A DNA stretch of 6,629 nucleotides from Myxococcales bacterium (GTDB taxonomy: Bacteria > Myxococcota > Polyangia > Polyangiales > Polyangiaceae), in contig JAGQIY010000735.1 of the NCBI GenBank assembly GCA_020430865.1, forward strand, positions 1 to 6,629, in the 5' to 3' direction. Each line of letters begins with the position of its first letter. The stretch's first letter is position 1. The notes under the pieces are model-generated. The model was not told the DNA's origin. It saw only the letters and a program-made list of their open reading frames with translations, and searched no databases. Shown piece after piece: positions 1-5,617 of the stretch. The position numbers were made by a program, and so were the translations under genes.

Positions 1-769
1 TAGGGGGCGTGACGGGAGCGCCGGAGCGGTTGCCTCGCGGCAATGGCTCGACGCTGCGGCGCCCGCGGCTGCGCTCGGCGCCGCGGTAGTGCGCGGCGGT
101 TGCTACCTGTTTGGCTGTGACTACGGCCGCCCACTGCCCGCGGACGCAGCTCCGGTGCTCCAGCGGCTCGGCACGTTTCCCCACTGGCAGGCCCACACCC
201 TGGATGGATGGGGCTCGCCGGCCTGGGTGGCTCAGGTCAACGACGGCCTGCTGCCGGACGTGGCTCGCGAATCGTTGCCGGTACACCCGACTGAACTCTA
301 TGAGACCTGCCTCGCGCTGATACTCTTTGCGCTTCTGGTTTGGCTACGACCCCGCTGCCGCCGACCCGGCCAGGTGTTTGGCGTGTTCGTTCTGGGGTAC
401 GCCTGGCTCCGCTTGAGCTGTGATTTGTTGCGTGGTGATCCAGAGCGCGGTCTCTTGGGACCAGCGATCGAAGGGCGCCTGCTTCTGGGGTTGGCCTGGA
501 TCGTCTGGGGGCTCTTGGCCGGGATCGCCGCTGCGCAGTTGGTGCGCGATGCGCGCTGGCGATCGTCGCTGCGGATTGCGCTCTTGCTGCCTGGCCTCGT
601 GATGCTCGTAGTGCGTATCGGTCGGCACCCGTGGGACCCACTGACGGTTAGCTTGACCCAGTGGCTCGCGTTGCTCAGCACCGCAGCCTGCGCATACGGC
701 TTTCAGTGGCTAGAGCGTCAACCGAGCGTTGCGGAGGCTCGAGGCGGTGACGCGGTTGAGCGTGCATAA
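1..769 (+). CDS. Lgt-like prolipoprotein diacylglyceryl transferase family membrane protein, 5'-partial
   Basis: The reading frame is open from base 2 to the TAA at 767-769 (255 visible residues), so the gene begins before the window; the GTG at 89 is internal. Family signs: a Gly/Cys-rich motif GCYLFGCDYGRP (about 98-133), HPTELYE at 284-304 (the HPTxLYE signature of Lgt), RGDPERG at 431-451 (the Arg/Asp-rich motif after the central helices) and SLTQW near 650-664, resembling the S-x-S/T-Q-W helix near the Lgt C-terminus. Lgt moves diacylglycerol from phosphatidylglycerol to the lipobox cysteine of prolipoproteins in the inner membrane. Several hydrophobic segments fit a multi-pass protein. 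Unusually, about 65 residues containing two extra hydrophobic stretches separate RGDPERG from SLTQW, whereas in typical Lgt these motifs lie close together. It may therefore be a divergent paralogue rather than the housekeeping enzyme. Its 3' end overlaps the next gene, suggesting one operon. Family is fairly sure; activity is inferred. Confidence 0.75.
   Translation, partial: RGRDGSAGAVASRQWLDAAAPAAALGAAVVRGGCYLFGCDYGRPLPADAAPVLQRLGTFPHWQAHTLDGWGSPAWVAQVNDGLLPDVARESLPVHPTELYETCLALILFALLVWLRPRCRRPGQVFGVFVLGYAWLRLSCDLLRGDPERGLLGPAIEGRLLLGLAWIVWGLLAGIAAAQLVRDARWRSSLRIALLLPGLVMLVVRIGRHPWDPLTVSLTQWLALLSTAACAYGFQWLERQPSVAEARGGDAVERA
733..737 (+). promoter_or_regulatory. Ribosome binding site deciding the start of the 747 gene
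   Basis: GGAGG lies 9 bases before the GTG at 747, inside the end of the Lgt-like gene. It favours GTG 747 over TTG 729, TTG 756 or GTG 762, which lack a well-spaced Shine-Dalgarno. Confidence 0.55.
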
Positions 770-1778
770 GCGCTGCGCCATCGCCTGTGGCGTAGCCCTG
801 AACCTCTGCGTCGGTTATTGCCTCGCGGAACCGGTTCGCGTTCGCTACCGCGCCCCTGATGCGTGTCCTGACGAGCAGGCGTTTCTAGCCCGCGTGAGAG
901 CCCACACGCAAGAGCTCGAGATCGCGGATCCCGACAGCCTCGCGCGAGTGCTAGAGGTCAGGATCGAAAGCGACGGGGAAGGCTACGTGGCACACCTGGA
1001 GTTCGTTGACTCGCAGCGCGAACACGTTGCCCGCAATATCAGCGGACAAGACTGCGGCGAGCTCACCGACGCGCTGGCGTTGAACCTGGCTTTGCTCGTA
1101 GAAGCTGAGTCGAGTCCCCCCGAGGCAGTGCCGAAGACTGCGCCTGATGACAAAGCTGCGCCGCCGAGGCTCCCGACCCAAGCTCCGAAGCCTCTATCAC
1201 CGACACCCCCGAAGCAGCCGAAAAGCGCGCAGCCTTCAGCGGTTTGGAGCTTGGGCTTTTCGGGCCGCGCGAGCTCTCAGATCGCCCCGGACCCGAGCTA
1301 CGGATTGGCCTTGGGTCTTTCGCGCCTTGCGTTGTGGGATCCCCAAGGAAATGATCGCGTCGGAGGGTGGCGGACGACCCTCGATCTCAACTACCAAGAT
1401 TCGGGTCCCGTGACGTTCGAGGCGACGAGCGTGCGCTTTCGGTTGTTGGGGGTGAGGGGTGCGCTGTGCGGCGGCGGGACGCTGCGCAAGCCAGTCTTCG
1501 CGGAGCTGTGTGGAGCCGCAGAGCTCGGCTACTGGGTGGCGAGAGCCGAGCGCTCCGAGCGCCTGCCCACGGCTCGCTCCGGAGCGGCGACCTGGGGTGC
1601 CCTGGGGGTTCCTCTGACCGCCGGGGTGGCCTTCGATGAACTCCAGGTCTTCGTTACGGCGGGGCCCTGGTTCCCGCTGAATCGAGAACGCTTCACCTTT
1701 TCCCGCCCAAGCAGCGTGGTCCACGAGGTACAGCCCATCAGCGTGAGCGTGGATTTGGGCCTCCGACTCGCGTTCTAG
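747..1778 (+). CDS. Exported protein of unknown function with Pro-rich linker and barrel-like C-terminal domain
   Basis: The predicted product is 343 residues from GTG 747 (RBS 733-737); the frame stays open upstream to TTG 729. Residues 1-27 look like a Sec signal peptide: basic start (R3, K8, R9), hydrophobic core, cleavage likely after CLA at 27. A compact domain follows (about 28-115) with two cysteines, C40 (ACPDE) and C103 (QDCGEL), that could form a disulfide. A linker rich in Pro, Lys and Ala spans about 118-165. The C-terminal part (about 168-343) is Gly-rich with alternating polar and hydrophobic residues and ends in Leu-Ala-Phe. A terminal Phe is typical of outer-membrane beta-barrels, so an envelope or outer-membrane location is inferred. 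It resembles in style the lineage-specific exported proteins common in myxobacteria, but I recognise no named family. It overlaps the Lgt-like gene by 23 bases, implying co-transcription. Confidence 0.72.
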   Translation: MTRLSVHKRCAIACGVALNLCVGYCLAEPVRVRYRAPDACPDEQAFLARVRAHTQELEIADPDSLARVLEVRIESDGEGYVAHLEFVDSQREHVARNISGQDCGELTDALALNLALLVEAESSPPEAVPKTAPDDKAAPPRLPTQAPKPLSPTPPKQPKSAQPSAVWSLGFSGRASSQIAPDPSYGLALGLSRLALWDPQGNDRVGGWRTTLDLNYQDSGPVTFEATSVRFRLLGVRGALCGGGTLRKPVFAELCGAAELGYWVARAERSERLPTARSGAATWGALGVPLTAGVAFDELQVFVTAGPWFPLNRERFTFSRPSSVVHEVQPISVSVDLGLRLAF

Positions 1779-1782
1779 GGAG

Positions 1783-1799
1783 GCGAATCTGTGATTCGC
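1783..1799 (+). other. Short perfect inverted repeat after the 1778 stop
   Basis: GCGAATC (1783-1789) and GATTCGC (1793-1799) form a perfect 7-bp stem around a TGT loop, 4 bases after the stop. No T-run follows directly; the nearest is 1839-1845. It could be a weak transcription end, an mRNA 3'-end stabiliser, or an operator in the region upstream of the sigma gene. Confidence 0.35.
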
Positions 1800-1913
1800 T
1801 GAACAAGTCAGCGTTTCCTCGTTTCTTTCGCGTTTTGGTTTTTTTCGTGATCCAAGACCGCCCCTGGAGGAATCACCCTGGGTGAGCAGCTCGTCCGCCA
1901 CCCAGCGCGCCTC

Positions 1914-1921
1914 GGAGGAGG
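1914..1921 (+). promoter_or_regulatory. Strong ribosome binding site for ATG 1927 of the sigma factor
   Basis: GGAGGAGG ends 5 bases before ATG 1927. A second GGAGG at 1866-1870 sits 11 bases before an in-frame GTG at 1882, so the start is not certain. The better spacing and the ATG favour 1927. Confidence 0.5.
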
Positions 1922-1926
1922 ACTCG

Positions 1927-2481
1927 ATGCCAGGCGTCGTTGCTCCCCAGGCCACGGGGCTCAGCGCGCAGGAGCTCGTGCGCTCGCACTTCGATTTCGT
2001 TTGGCGACTGTTGCGACGCTTCGGACTGAGTCCAGGGGACGCAGATGACGTCGCTCAGCAGGTGTTCGTCGTCGCGTGTCGCAAGCTCGAAGCGATTCAC
2101 GCCGGGCGAGAGCGGGCGTTCTTGTTTGGAGTCGCTAGTCGTAGCGCGGCGCGCTTCCGCCGCGACCAAGGACGGCGGGGAGAAGAAGAGCTCTCCGAGG
2201 ACGTGTCCCTCGACGCGCCGGGCCCCGACGCCTTGGTCGATCAACGGCGCGCCCGCGCACTGCTAGATGAGATCTTGGAGCTGATGCCCCTGGATCTGCG
2301 TTGCGTGTTCATCTCGTTCGAGATCGAGGAGCTGAGTTTGTCCGAGATTGCAGAAGGGCTAGCGATTCCTCGAGGAACGGCTGCTTCGCGCCTACGGCGG
2401 GCGAGAGAGGACTTCGAGCAGCGTGTGAAGCGCGCGGAACTTACGCGTGCGCACGCCAGCCGAGGAGGAAGTGATGACTGA
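1927..2481 (+). CDS. ECF-type RNA polymerase sigma factor (sigma-70 family)
   Basis: Product of 184 residues from ATG 1927 (199 from GTG 1882). It directs RNA polymerase to a dedicated promoter set. Region 2 covers about residues 16-82 and includes the core-binding helix DADDVAQQVF (38-47) and the -10 recognition helix around RAFLFGVASRSAARFRR (63-79). An acidic linker (about 85-105) follows. Region 4 (about 107-165) shows LMPLDLRCVF and a helix-turn-helix with EIAEGLAIPRGTAASRLRRAR (split around 140-160), the usual EIAxxLxxPxGTxxSRLxRAR pattern. There is no sigma region 1 or 3, and the length is typical of ECF factors. The stop overlaps the start of the next gene by 8 bases, so the two are translationally coupled, the usual sigma/regulator arrangement. 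The ECF call is secure; the signal sensed and target genes cannot be read from the sequence. Confidence 0.93.
   Translation: MPGVVAPQATGLSAQELVRSHFDFVWRLLRRFGLSPGDADDVAQQVFVVACRKLEAIHAGRERAFLFGVASRSAARFRRDQGRRGEEELSEDVSLDAPGPDALVDQRRARALLDEILELMPLDLRCVFISFEIEELSLSEIAEGLAIPRGTAASRLRRAREDFEQRVKRAELTRAHASRGGSDD
2464..2468 (+). promoter_or_regulatory. Ribosome binding site for the coupled gene at 2474
   Basis: GGAGG lies 5 bases before ATG 2474, within the last codons of the sigma gene. It selects ATG 2474 over the upstream in-frame GTG at 2447 and supports translational coupling. Confidence 0.6.
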
Positions 2482-3325
2482 TCCCGAACGCCTTTTGCTG
2501 CGTGCGGCTCGTGGCTCGGCGGTCGATCAGCTGCTCCGCGCCGGGGCAGAAGAGCGACCGGACGGCGCCGCGCTGCGACGCACGTTGGCTGCGGTGGGTG
2601 CTGGCGGTGCGCTGGTTGGGGTCGCTGGCGGCGCGCAAGCGGCGAGTGCTGCGGGCGTTTCGACTGGCTCCGGTGCGTTCGCGGGCGCAGCAGGCGCCGG
2701 TGCTTCAGGCGCGGCTGCAGGCTCAGGCGCGTTGAGTTCAGGCGCTGCATTGAGCTCAGGCGCGGGTGCTTCAGGCGCAGCGGCTGGAAAGGCCACTGCC
2801 GGTCTGCTGCTCTTGAAATGGGTGGGGGCTGGGGTGCTTGCTGGAGGCGTCGTTACCGGCGCGGCTCACGTTGCCTCGGCGCCTGAACCTCAGCAGGCAG
2901 CAGCGCCCAGCGTGGCCCGCGCGCCAGAGCCCCGTGTCGCCCCAGCGCCGGCGCCGCCACGCGAGCAGGCTGCACAGCCGATTCAAGCCAAGGCGCCTGA
3001 CGTTCCACATCGCGCGCCAGTGCCCGTCGAGACCAGCCCGGCGGCGTCGGTCGTAGCGCCATCTCAGCTCAGCGCTGAGCTTGCGGCGCTCGGGCGTGCC
3101 AAGGCTCTTGCGGTCAGCAATCCGGGGCTCGCGCTGCGCGAACTGGAGAGCTACTTTGCTAAATTTCCAGGTGGAAAATTGAACTACGAGGCTTCCGTCC
3201 TCGGCATGCAGGCGGCGCGCCGTGCAGGTCAGCCCGATGTGGCTCGCCGCTACGCGCGCCAGGTGCTCGCGTTTCAAGCCGCCGGGCCACAGGCGGATCA
3301 AGCCCGTTCGCTGCTCGGCCAGTGA
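2474..3325 (+). CDS. One-TM protein coupled to the ECF sigma factor, probable sigma regulator with TPR-like C-terminus
   Basis: Product of 283 residues. Residues 1-45 form a short charged N-terminus (MTDPERLLLRAARG onward) that could contact the sigma factor. Residues 56-105 are almost entirely Gly, Ala and Ser. One membrane helix lies at about 107-131, with K106 and K115 near its start. A Pro/Ala-rich stretch (135-195) follows, then a helical C-terminus (199-283) with the pattern LxALxxAKALAVSNPGLALRELESYF and RAGQPDVARRYARQVL, which reads like one or two TPR helical pairs of the type seen in YbgF/BamD-like proteins. The expected topology is N-terminus in the cytoplasm and TPR-like part in the periplasm. 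Position and 8-base overlap with the sigma gene argue that it controls that sigma factor, but no classical anti-sigma motif (for example zinc-binding HxxxCxxC) is visible, so this role is inferred. It could instead be a structural or signalling partner. Confidence 0.78.
   Translation: MTDPERLLLRAARGSAVDQLLRAGAEERPDGAALRRTLAAVGAGGALVGVAGGAQAASAAGVSTGSGAFAGAAGAGASGAAAGSGALSSGAALSSGAGASGAAAGKATAGLLLLKWVGAGVLAGGVVTGAAHVASAPEPQQAAAPSVARAPEPRVAPAPAPPREQAAQPIQAKAPDVPHRAPVPVETSPAASVVAPSQLSAELAALGRAKALAVSNPGLALRELESYFAKFPGGKLNYEASVLGMQAARRAGQPDVARRYARQVLAFQAAGPQADQARSLLGQ
2639..2788 (+). repeat. Gly/Ala/Ser low-complexity tract within the sigma-coupled protein
   Basis: This segment encodes residues 56-105, nearly all Gly, Ala or Ser. 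At DNA level short units built on TCAGGCGC recur, for example GGTGCTTCAGGCGC near 2699 and again near 2765. The repeats suggest expansion by replication slippage and a flexible spacer ahead of the membrane helix. Confidence 0.6.
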
Positions 3326-3336
3326 CTTCAATGGGC

Positions 3337-3359
3337 AGTCAGCGAAGTTTTTGTGATCC
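3337..3359 (+). promoter_or_regulatory. Candidate regulatory motif shared with the region upstream of the sigma gene
   Basis: AGTCAGCG (3337-3344) is followed by TTTTTGTGATCC (3348-3359). The same elements occur before the sigma gene at 1806-1813 and 1841-1853, the latter with one extra C after the T-run. The spacing between the two elements differs (16 versus 41 bases, start to start). Here the second element also falls in an imperfect palindrome around GTGATCCGGTCAC (3353-3365). A shared operator or promoter part is possible but unproven. Confidence 0.3.
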
Positions 3360-3387
3360 GGTCACGAACCTCGAGGCATGAGCAGAT

Positions 3388-4152
3388 ATGACCAAGCACA
3401 CGCCCTTCATCCTGTTGCTCCTCGCGGCTGCCTGCAGCAACACCACGGATCTCGGCAGCGGCCAGAACCAAGGCAACCTATCCGACGGTGAAGTACTCTG
3501 CCAGCGCGTCAGTGAGTTGCCGTGCGGAGTCAGCGAGGTTGCATGCATGAGCGGACTCGCCGATCAGGACGAGCTCGCCGCAAGTAAAGGCTGTACCGCG
3601 GAAGTAGATTCGATGCTCGAGTGCTTCCGCGACAAAGCATTCATTTGCGAAGATGGGGAAGCCGCTGCCCATGGCTGTGAATCGCTACAAGACGTGGCGG
3701 GAGAGTGCATTTTCGGTAGCGTGAATCACGGCGCGTGCGGTGGTTCGGAAACGGGAGTTCCCGGCGAGCCTCAGGCGTGCCAAGCGTCTTGTGATGATGG
3801 CGGGCAAGCCTCCTGCTCCGGTGACGGCGACGCCGTTACTTGCATCTGCGAGAAGGGTCCACGAGCTGGGCACGAGTTTGCGCTATTGTCGTGTCAGGAC
3901 CTGGAAGCTGCTTTCCTCACGGAATGCTACTCTGGGACACCCGCGGGGAGCGGCGCGGCTTGCGGTGGCTCCGGGACCACGACCACCGATGGCAGAGACC
4001 TTTGCGACGCGAGCTGCACCAACGGCGTCGATGTCAGCTGCGAGGGTCCTGAAGGTGGTCCCGTGGTGTGTTCGTGCGGCAGCAGTGGTCGCGAGTTCGC
4101 ACTGACCAGCTGTGACGAGCTGCCATCCCGTGTGCCTGCCGCGTGCGAATGA
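3388..4152 (+). CDS. Cys-rich lipoprotein with two tandem homologous 8-Cys domains
   Basis: Product of 254 residues from ATG 3388; GAGG at 3373-3376 is an acceptable, slightly distant RBS. The short signal peptide ends in lipobox LAAAC, giving lipidated C16, so it should be anchored in the outer membrane or outer face of the envelope. There are 24 further cysteines in three groups of eight: an N-terminal region (C38-C107), domain A (C117-C180) and domain B (C192-C253). A and B are clear duplicates: both start ACGGS, carry a CxxxC pair and a CxC pair, and share a stretch of the type G-x-EFAL-x-SC-x-(D/E)L near the end. All cysteines can pair, so up to twelve disulfides are possible; this fits an exposed, stable surface protein. 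I do not recognise a named family; such Cys-rich lipoproteins are common in myxobacteria. No enzymatic motif is visible. It lies 62 bases after the sigma pair and may be co-transcribed or a target. Confidence 0.8.
   Translation: MTKHTPFILLLLAAACSNTTDLGSGQNQGNLSDGEVLCQRVSELPCGVSEVACMSGLADQDELAASKGCTAEVDSMLECFRDKAFICEDGEAAAHGCESLQDVAGECIFGSVNHGACGGSETGVPGEPQACQASCDDGGQASCSGDGDAVTCICEKGPRAGHEFALLSCQDLEAAFLTECYSGTPAGSGAACGGSGTTTTDGRDLCDASCTNGVDVSCEGPEGGPVVCSCGSSGREFALTSCDELPSRVPAACE
3733..3930 (+). repeat. Duplicated Cys-rich domain, copy A
   Basis: Residues 116-181 of the lipoprotein. Cysteine spacings between successive residues are 14, 4, 8, 9, 2, 15 and 11, matching copy B (3958-4149) except for small changes at the fourth and sixth intervals. 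The DNA copies have diverged, so the duplication is old. Confidence 0.8.
3958..4149 (+). repeat. Duplicated Cys-rich domain, copy B
   Basis: Residues 191-254 of the lipoprotein. Cysteine spacings are 14, 4, 8, 10, 2, 12 and 11, aligned one-to-one with copy A. It forms the extreme C-terminus of the protein. Confidence 0.8.
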
Positions 4153-4289
4153 GCGTGTAACCGCTCTCCCTCGAACTGGCTAAGTTGCTTGAATCATGGA
4201 GGTTTTGTTCGTGGCGACCCAGCGTGACTTGGACTGGGACAGGCCGCCGTGATGTAAGATTTCAGACCCCTGACGCGTTCTCGGATGAC

Positions 4290-4317
4290 TTGCTAGCCAC
4301 CCCCACACGTCTATAGG
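4290..4317 (+). promoter_or_regulatory. Candidate sigma-70 promoter of the GYQQQP lipoprotein gene
   Basis: TTGCTA (4290-4295) and TATAGG (4312-4317) are 16 bases apart, each matching the housekeeping -35 and -10 consensus at four of six positions. A transcript would start near 4324, leaving a leader of about 58 bases. The rest of 4153-4381 holds only a weak GAGCG/CGCTC hairpin (4151-4166) just after the upstream stop, without a T-run. Confidence 0.4.
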
Positions 4318-4323
4318 CTAGCC
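4292..4323 (+). promoter_or_regulatory. Paired GCTAGCC sites bracketing the candidate promoter
   Basis: GCTAGCC occurs at 4292-4298 and again at 4317-4323. Because GCTAGC is its own reverse complement, the pair is both a direct repeat and an inverted repeat (4292-4298 with GGCTAGC 4316-4322). The first copy overlaps the -35 and the second covers the -10 edge and likely start point, which is where repressor half-sites commonly lie. Confidence 0.35.
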
Positions 4324-4381
4324 TCTCGCTTCTGGGCGGTCCGCCGTCCCAAACCCGACAACACGTCAGGGAGCTTCACGA

Positions 4382-5110
4382 ATGCGTACATCGCTCAAGA
4401 TCACGACGGTCGCGGTCCTCGCCAGCTCGATGGCGCTGGTCGCCTGCCGCAAGAACGACGAAGAGGAACAGGCCCAGACGGCTGGCTACCAGCAGGGTGG
4501 CTACCAGCAGCAGCCCGGCTATCAGCAGCAGCCCGGCTACCAGCAGCAGCCCGGCTACCAGCAGCAACCCGGCTATCAGCAGCAGCCCGGCGCACAACCA
4601 ACTGCCGCGCCTCCGGCGACGGGCACCGCGCCCCCCGCTGGGACTGCGCCTGGTATCCCTGGCATCCCTGGAATGCAGCAGAGCAGTGGTGGCCAGGCTC
4701 AAGCCCTGGACCCCGCGGCCGGCGCCGTCGCGCAGCCCATCCTGCAGCAGCTCGCCGCGGGCTCGGTGCCTCCGGGAGCCAAGGCCGTTGGCTCGCCTTT
4801 GGTTGGCAACTTCCAGCAGGGCCAGACCCTCGAGTCTCAGATCCAGCTCCAGCCGGGCAAGTGCTACACGGTGGTCGCTGCAGGCGTGCCTCCGAACGTT
4901 ACCGAGGTCGACGTGCAGTTCGTCGCAGTGAGCCCAATCCCGGGCATGGCGCCGGTGATGGCGCAAGACAACGCCACTGGCTATCAGGCCGTGCTGGGCA
5001 AGAACCCCGACTGCTACCGCTGGGCGCTGCCTGCCGCGGCGCCGGTGAAGCTGGTGCTCACCGTGCGCGGTGGCTCTGGCATCGCGGCGGCTCAGGTCTA
5101 CGAGAAGTAA
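4382..5110 (+). CDS. Lipoprotein with GYQQQP repeats and a conserved-looking C-terminal domain
   Basis: Product of 242 residues from ATG 4382, with AGGGAG at 4368-4373 (8-base spacer). The signal peptide ends in lipobox LVAC, giving lipidated C22. A short charged stretch (RKNDEEE) follows, then a Gln/Tyr/Gly tract: GYQQG and five exact GYQQQP units (residues 40-69). Residues 70-105 are a Pro/Ala/Gly linker including GIPGIPGM. The C-terminal domain (about 135-242) looks beta-rich and has two matched cysteines, C161 (GKCYTVVA) and C211 (PDCYRWAL), which probably form a disulfide; it ends AQVYEK. Domains of this style occur in other myxobacterial lipoproteins as far as I can recall, but I know no function. 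The repeat would be a long flexible or self-associating stalk between the lipid anchor and the domain. It has its own candidate promoter and terminator, so it is probably monocistronic. Confidence 0.83.
   Translation: MRTSLKITTVAVLASSMALVACRKNDEEEQAQTAGYQQGGYQQQPGYQQQPGYQQQPGYQQQPGYQQQPGAQPTAAPPATGTAPPAGTAPGIPGIPGMQQSSGGQAQALDPAAGAVAQPILQQLAAGSVPPGAKAVGSPLVGNFQQGQTLESQIQLQPGKCYTVVAAGVPPNVTEVDVQFVAVSPIPGMAPVMAQDNATGYQAVLGKNPDCYRWALPAAAPVKLVLTVRGGSGIAAAQVYEK
4499..4588 (+). repeat. Five tandem 18-bp units encoding GYQQQP
   Basis: Units start at 4499, 4517, 4535, 4553 and 4571. They encode identical hexapeptides and differ only at synonymous positions (TAC or TAT for Tyr, one CAA among the Gln codons). 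A partial unit (GYQQG) precedes them at 4484. Such in-frame arrays readily change copy number. Confidence 0.95.
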
Positions 5111-5136
5111 GACCGGCACCTGCACGAAAAGCTGCG

Positions 5137-5166
5137 AAGGCCGAGGACATCAGTCCTCGGCCTTTT
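5137..5166 (+). terminator. Strong rho-independent terminator after the GYQQQP lipoprotein gene
   Basis: AAGGCCGAGGAC (5137-5148) and GTCCTCGGCCTT (5153-5164) form a perfect 12-bp stem with an ATCA loop, ending in a run of four T (5163-5166). It lies 26 bases after the stop codon at 5110. The stem is symmetrical, so it may also slow transcription coming from the minus-strand genes. Confidence 0.9.
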
Positions 5167-5193
5167 GCATTGGGAACGCTTGCTTCGCGTTGA

Positions 5194-5217
5194 GCGGGGC
5201 TCAGTCCGAGGCCCCGC
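5194..5217. other. GC-rich hairpin between convergent genes
   Basis: GCGGGGC (5194-5200) pairs perfectly with GCCCCGC (5211-5217) around a 10-base loop; CTC/GAG pairing inside the loop can extend it with one bulge. It lies in the gap 5111-5359 between two converging genes and may help end minus-strand transcripts, although no T-run follows on either strand. I see no gene in that gap. Confidence 0.35.
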
Positions 5218-5359
5218 GCTGCCGCCCCCGCAACTCGAGACGCCAAGCCATGGACGACCGGGCCACTCGAACGGATGGGATGGTACTGCTCTGTGGGGTG
5301 TGTCCGGCGGTGACGGCAGCGCGAGGTTCGAACGGCTCACCACGTCTCTCTTCTCTTCG

Positions 5360-5617
5360 TTACTTGATCTCCTTTTCTAGCGCATCCAGTTGCGCCTCCA
5401 GGTTGCTGGAGTCGATGTCCTGCTCGGCTTCGTCTTCGAAATCTGATTCCGTGGGGATTTCGATGCTGTCACTTGCAGCGGCGGCAGTGCTCTCGGTGGT
5501 CGCGGCTGCGGCGGTCACTCCCGGGGGCTCGCTGGGAGTTCCGCTCTTGTCGTTGCAGGCGATGGTGATCGGCGCAGAGAGCGCCAAGCCAACGAGTACG
5601 AAGGCGCGGGGGCTCAC
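5360..5617 (-). CDS. Small, strongly acidic lipoprotein
   Basis: Product of 85 residues from GTG 5617, read on the minus strand. The start is well set: GGAGG (plus-strand 5624-5628) sits 6 bases upstream, and the GTG shares a GTGA overlap with the stop of the preceding gene. The signal peptide (basic R4, hydrophobic core) ends at ITIAC, giving lipidated C21. The mature part carries 17 Asp/Glu against 3 Lys. It runs from an Ala/Thr/Ser-rich spacer (33-49) to an acidic segment (53-70, such as ESDFEDEAEQDID) and a short heptad-like helix (SSNLEAQLDALEKEIK, 70-85) that may form a coiled coil. No named family is recognised. Its coupling to a highly basic exported protein suggests that the two bind each other by charge. 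The frame is open far upstream, but that part overlaps the preceding gene and lacks a start signal. Confidence 0.78.
   Translation of the reverse strand: MSPRAFVLVGLALSAPITIACNDKSGTPSEPPGVTAAAATTESTAAAASDSIEIPTESDFEDEAEQDIDSSNLEAQLDALEKEIK

Noticed and set aside
1783..1799. Inverted repeat as a rho-independent terminator
   Set aside because: The stem is short and AT-containing, and the T-run lies about 40 bases away, so it was kept only as an inverted repeat.
1236..1955. Minus-strand frame of 239 codons
   Set aside because: It spans two good plus-strand genes and their gap, is Arg/Gly/Pro-rich with no motif, and reflects high GC content.
4197..4253. Small frame of 18 codons starting at ATG 4197
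   Set aside because: No ribosome binding site and no recognisable content.
4499..4588. CRISPR-like array
   Set aside because: The 18-bp units are directly adjacent without spacers and encode an in-frame hexapeptide; this is a coding repeat.
4376..5125. Minus-strand frame of 249 codons with Leu-rich repeats
   Set aside because: It is the antisense of the GYQQQP repeats and the lipoprotein gene. The plus-strand frame has a RBS, signal peptide, lipobox and terminator, so the Leu repeats are an artefact.
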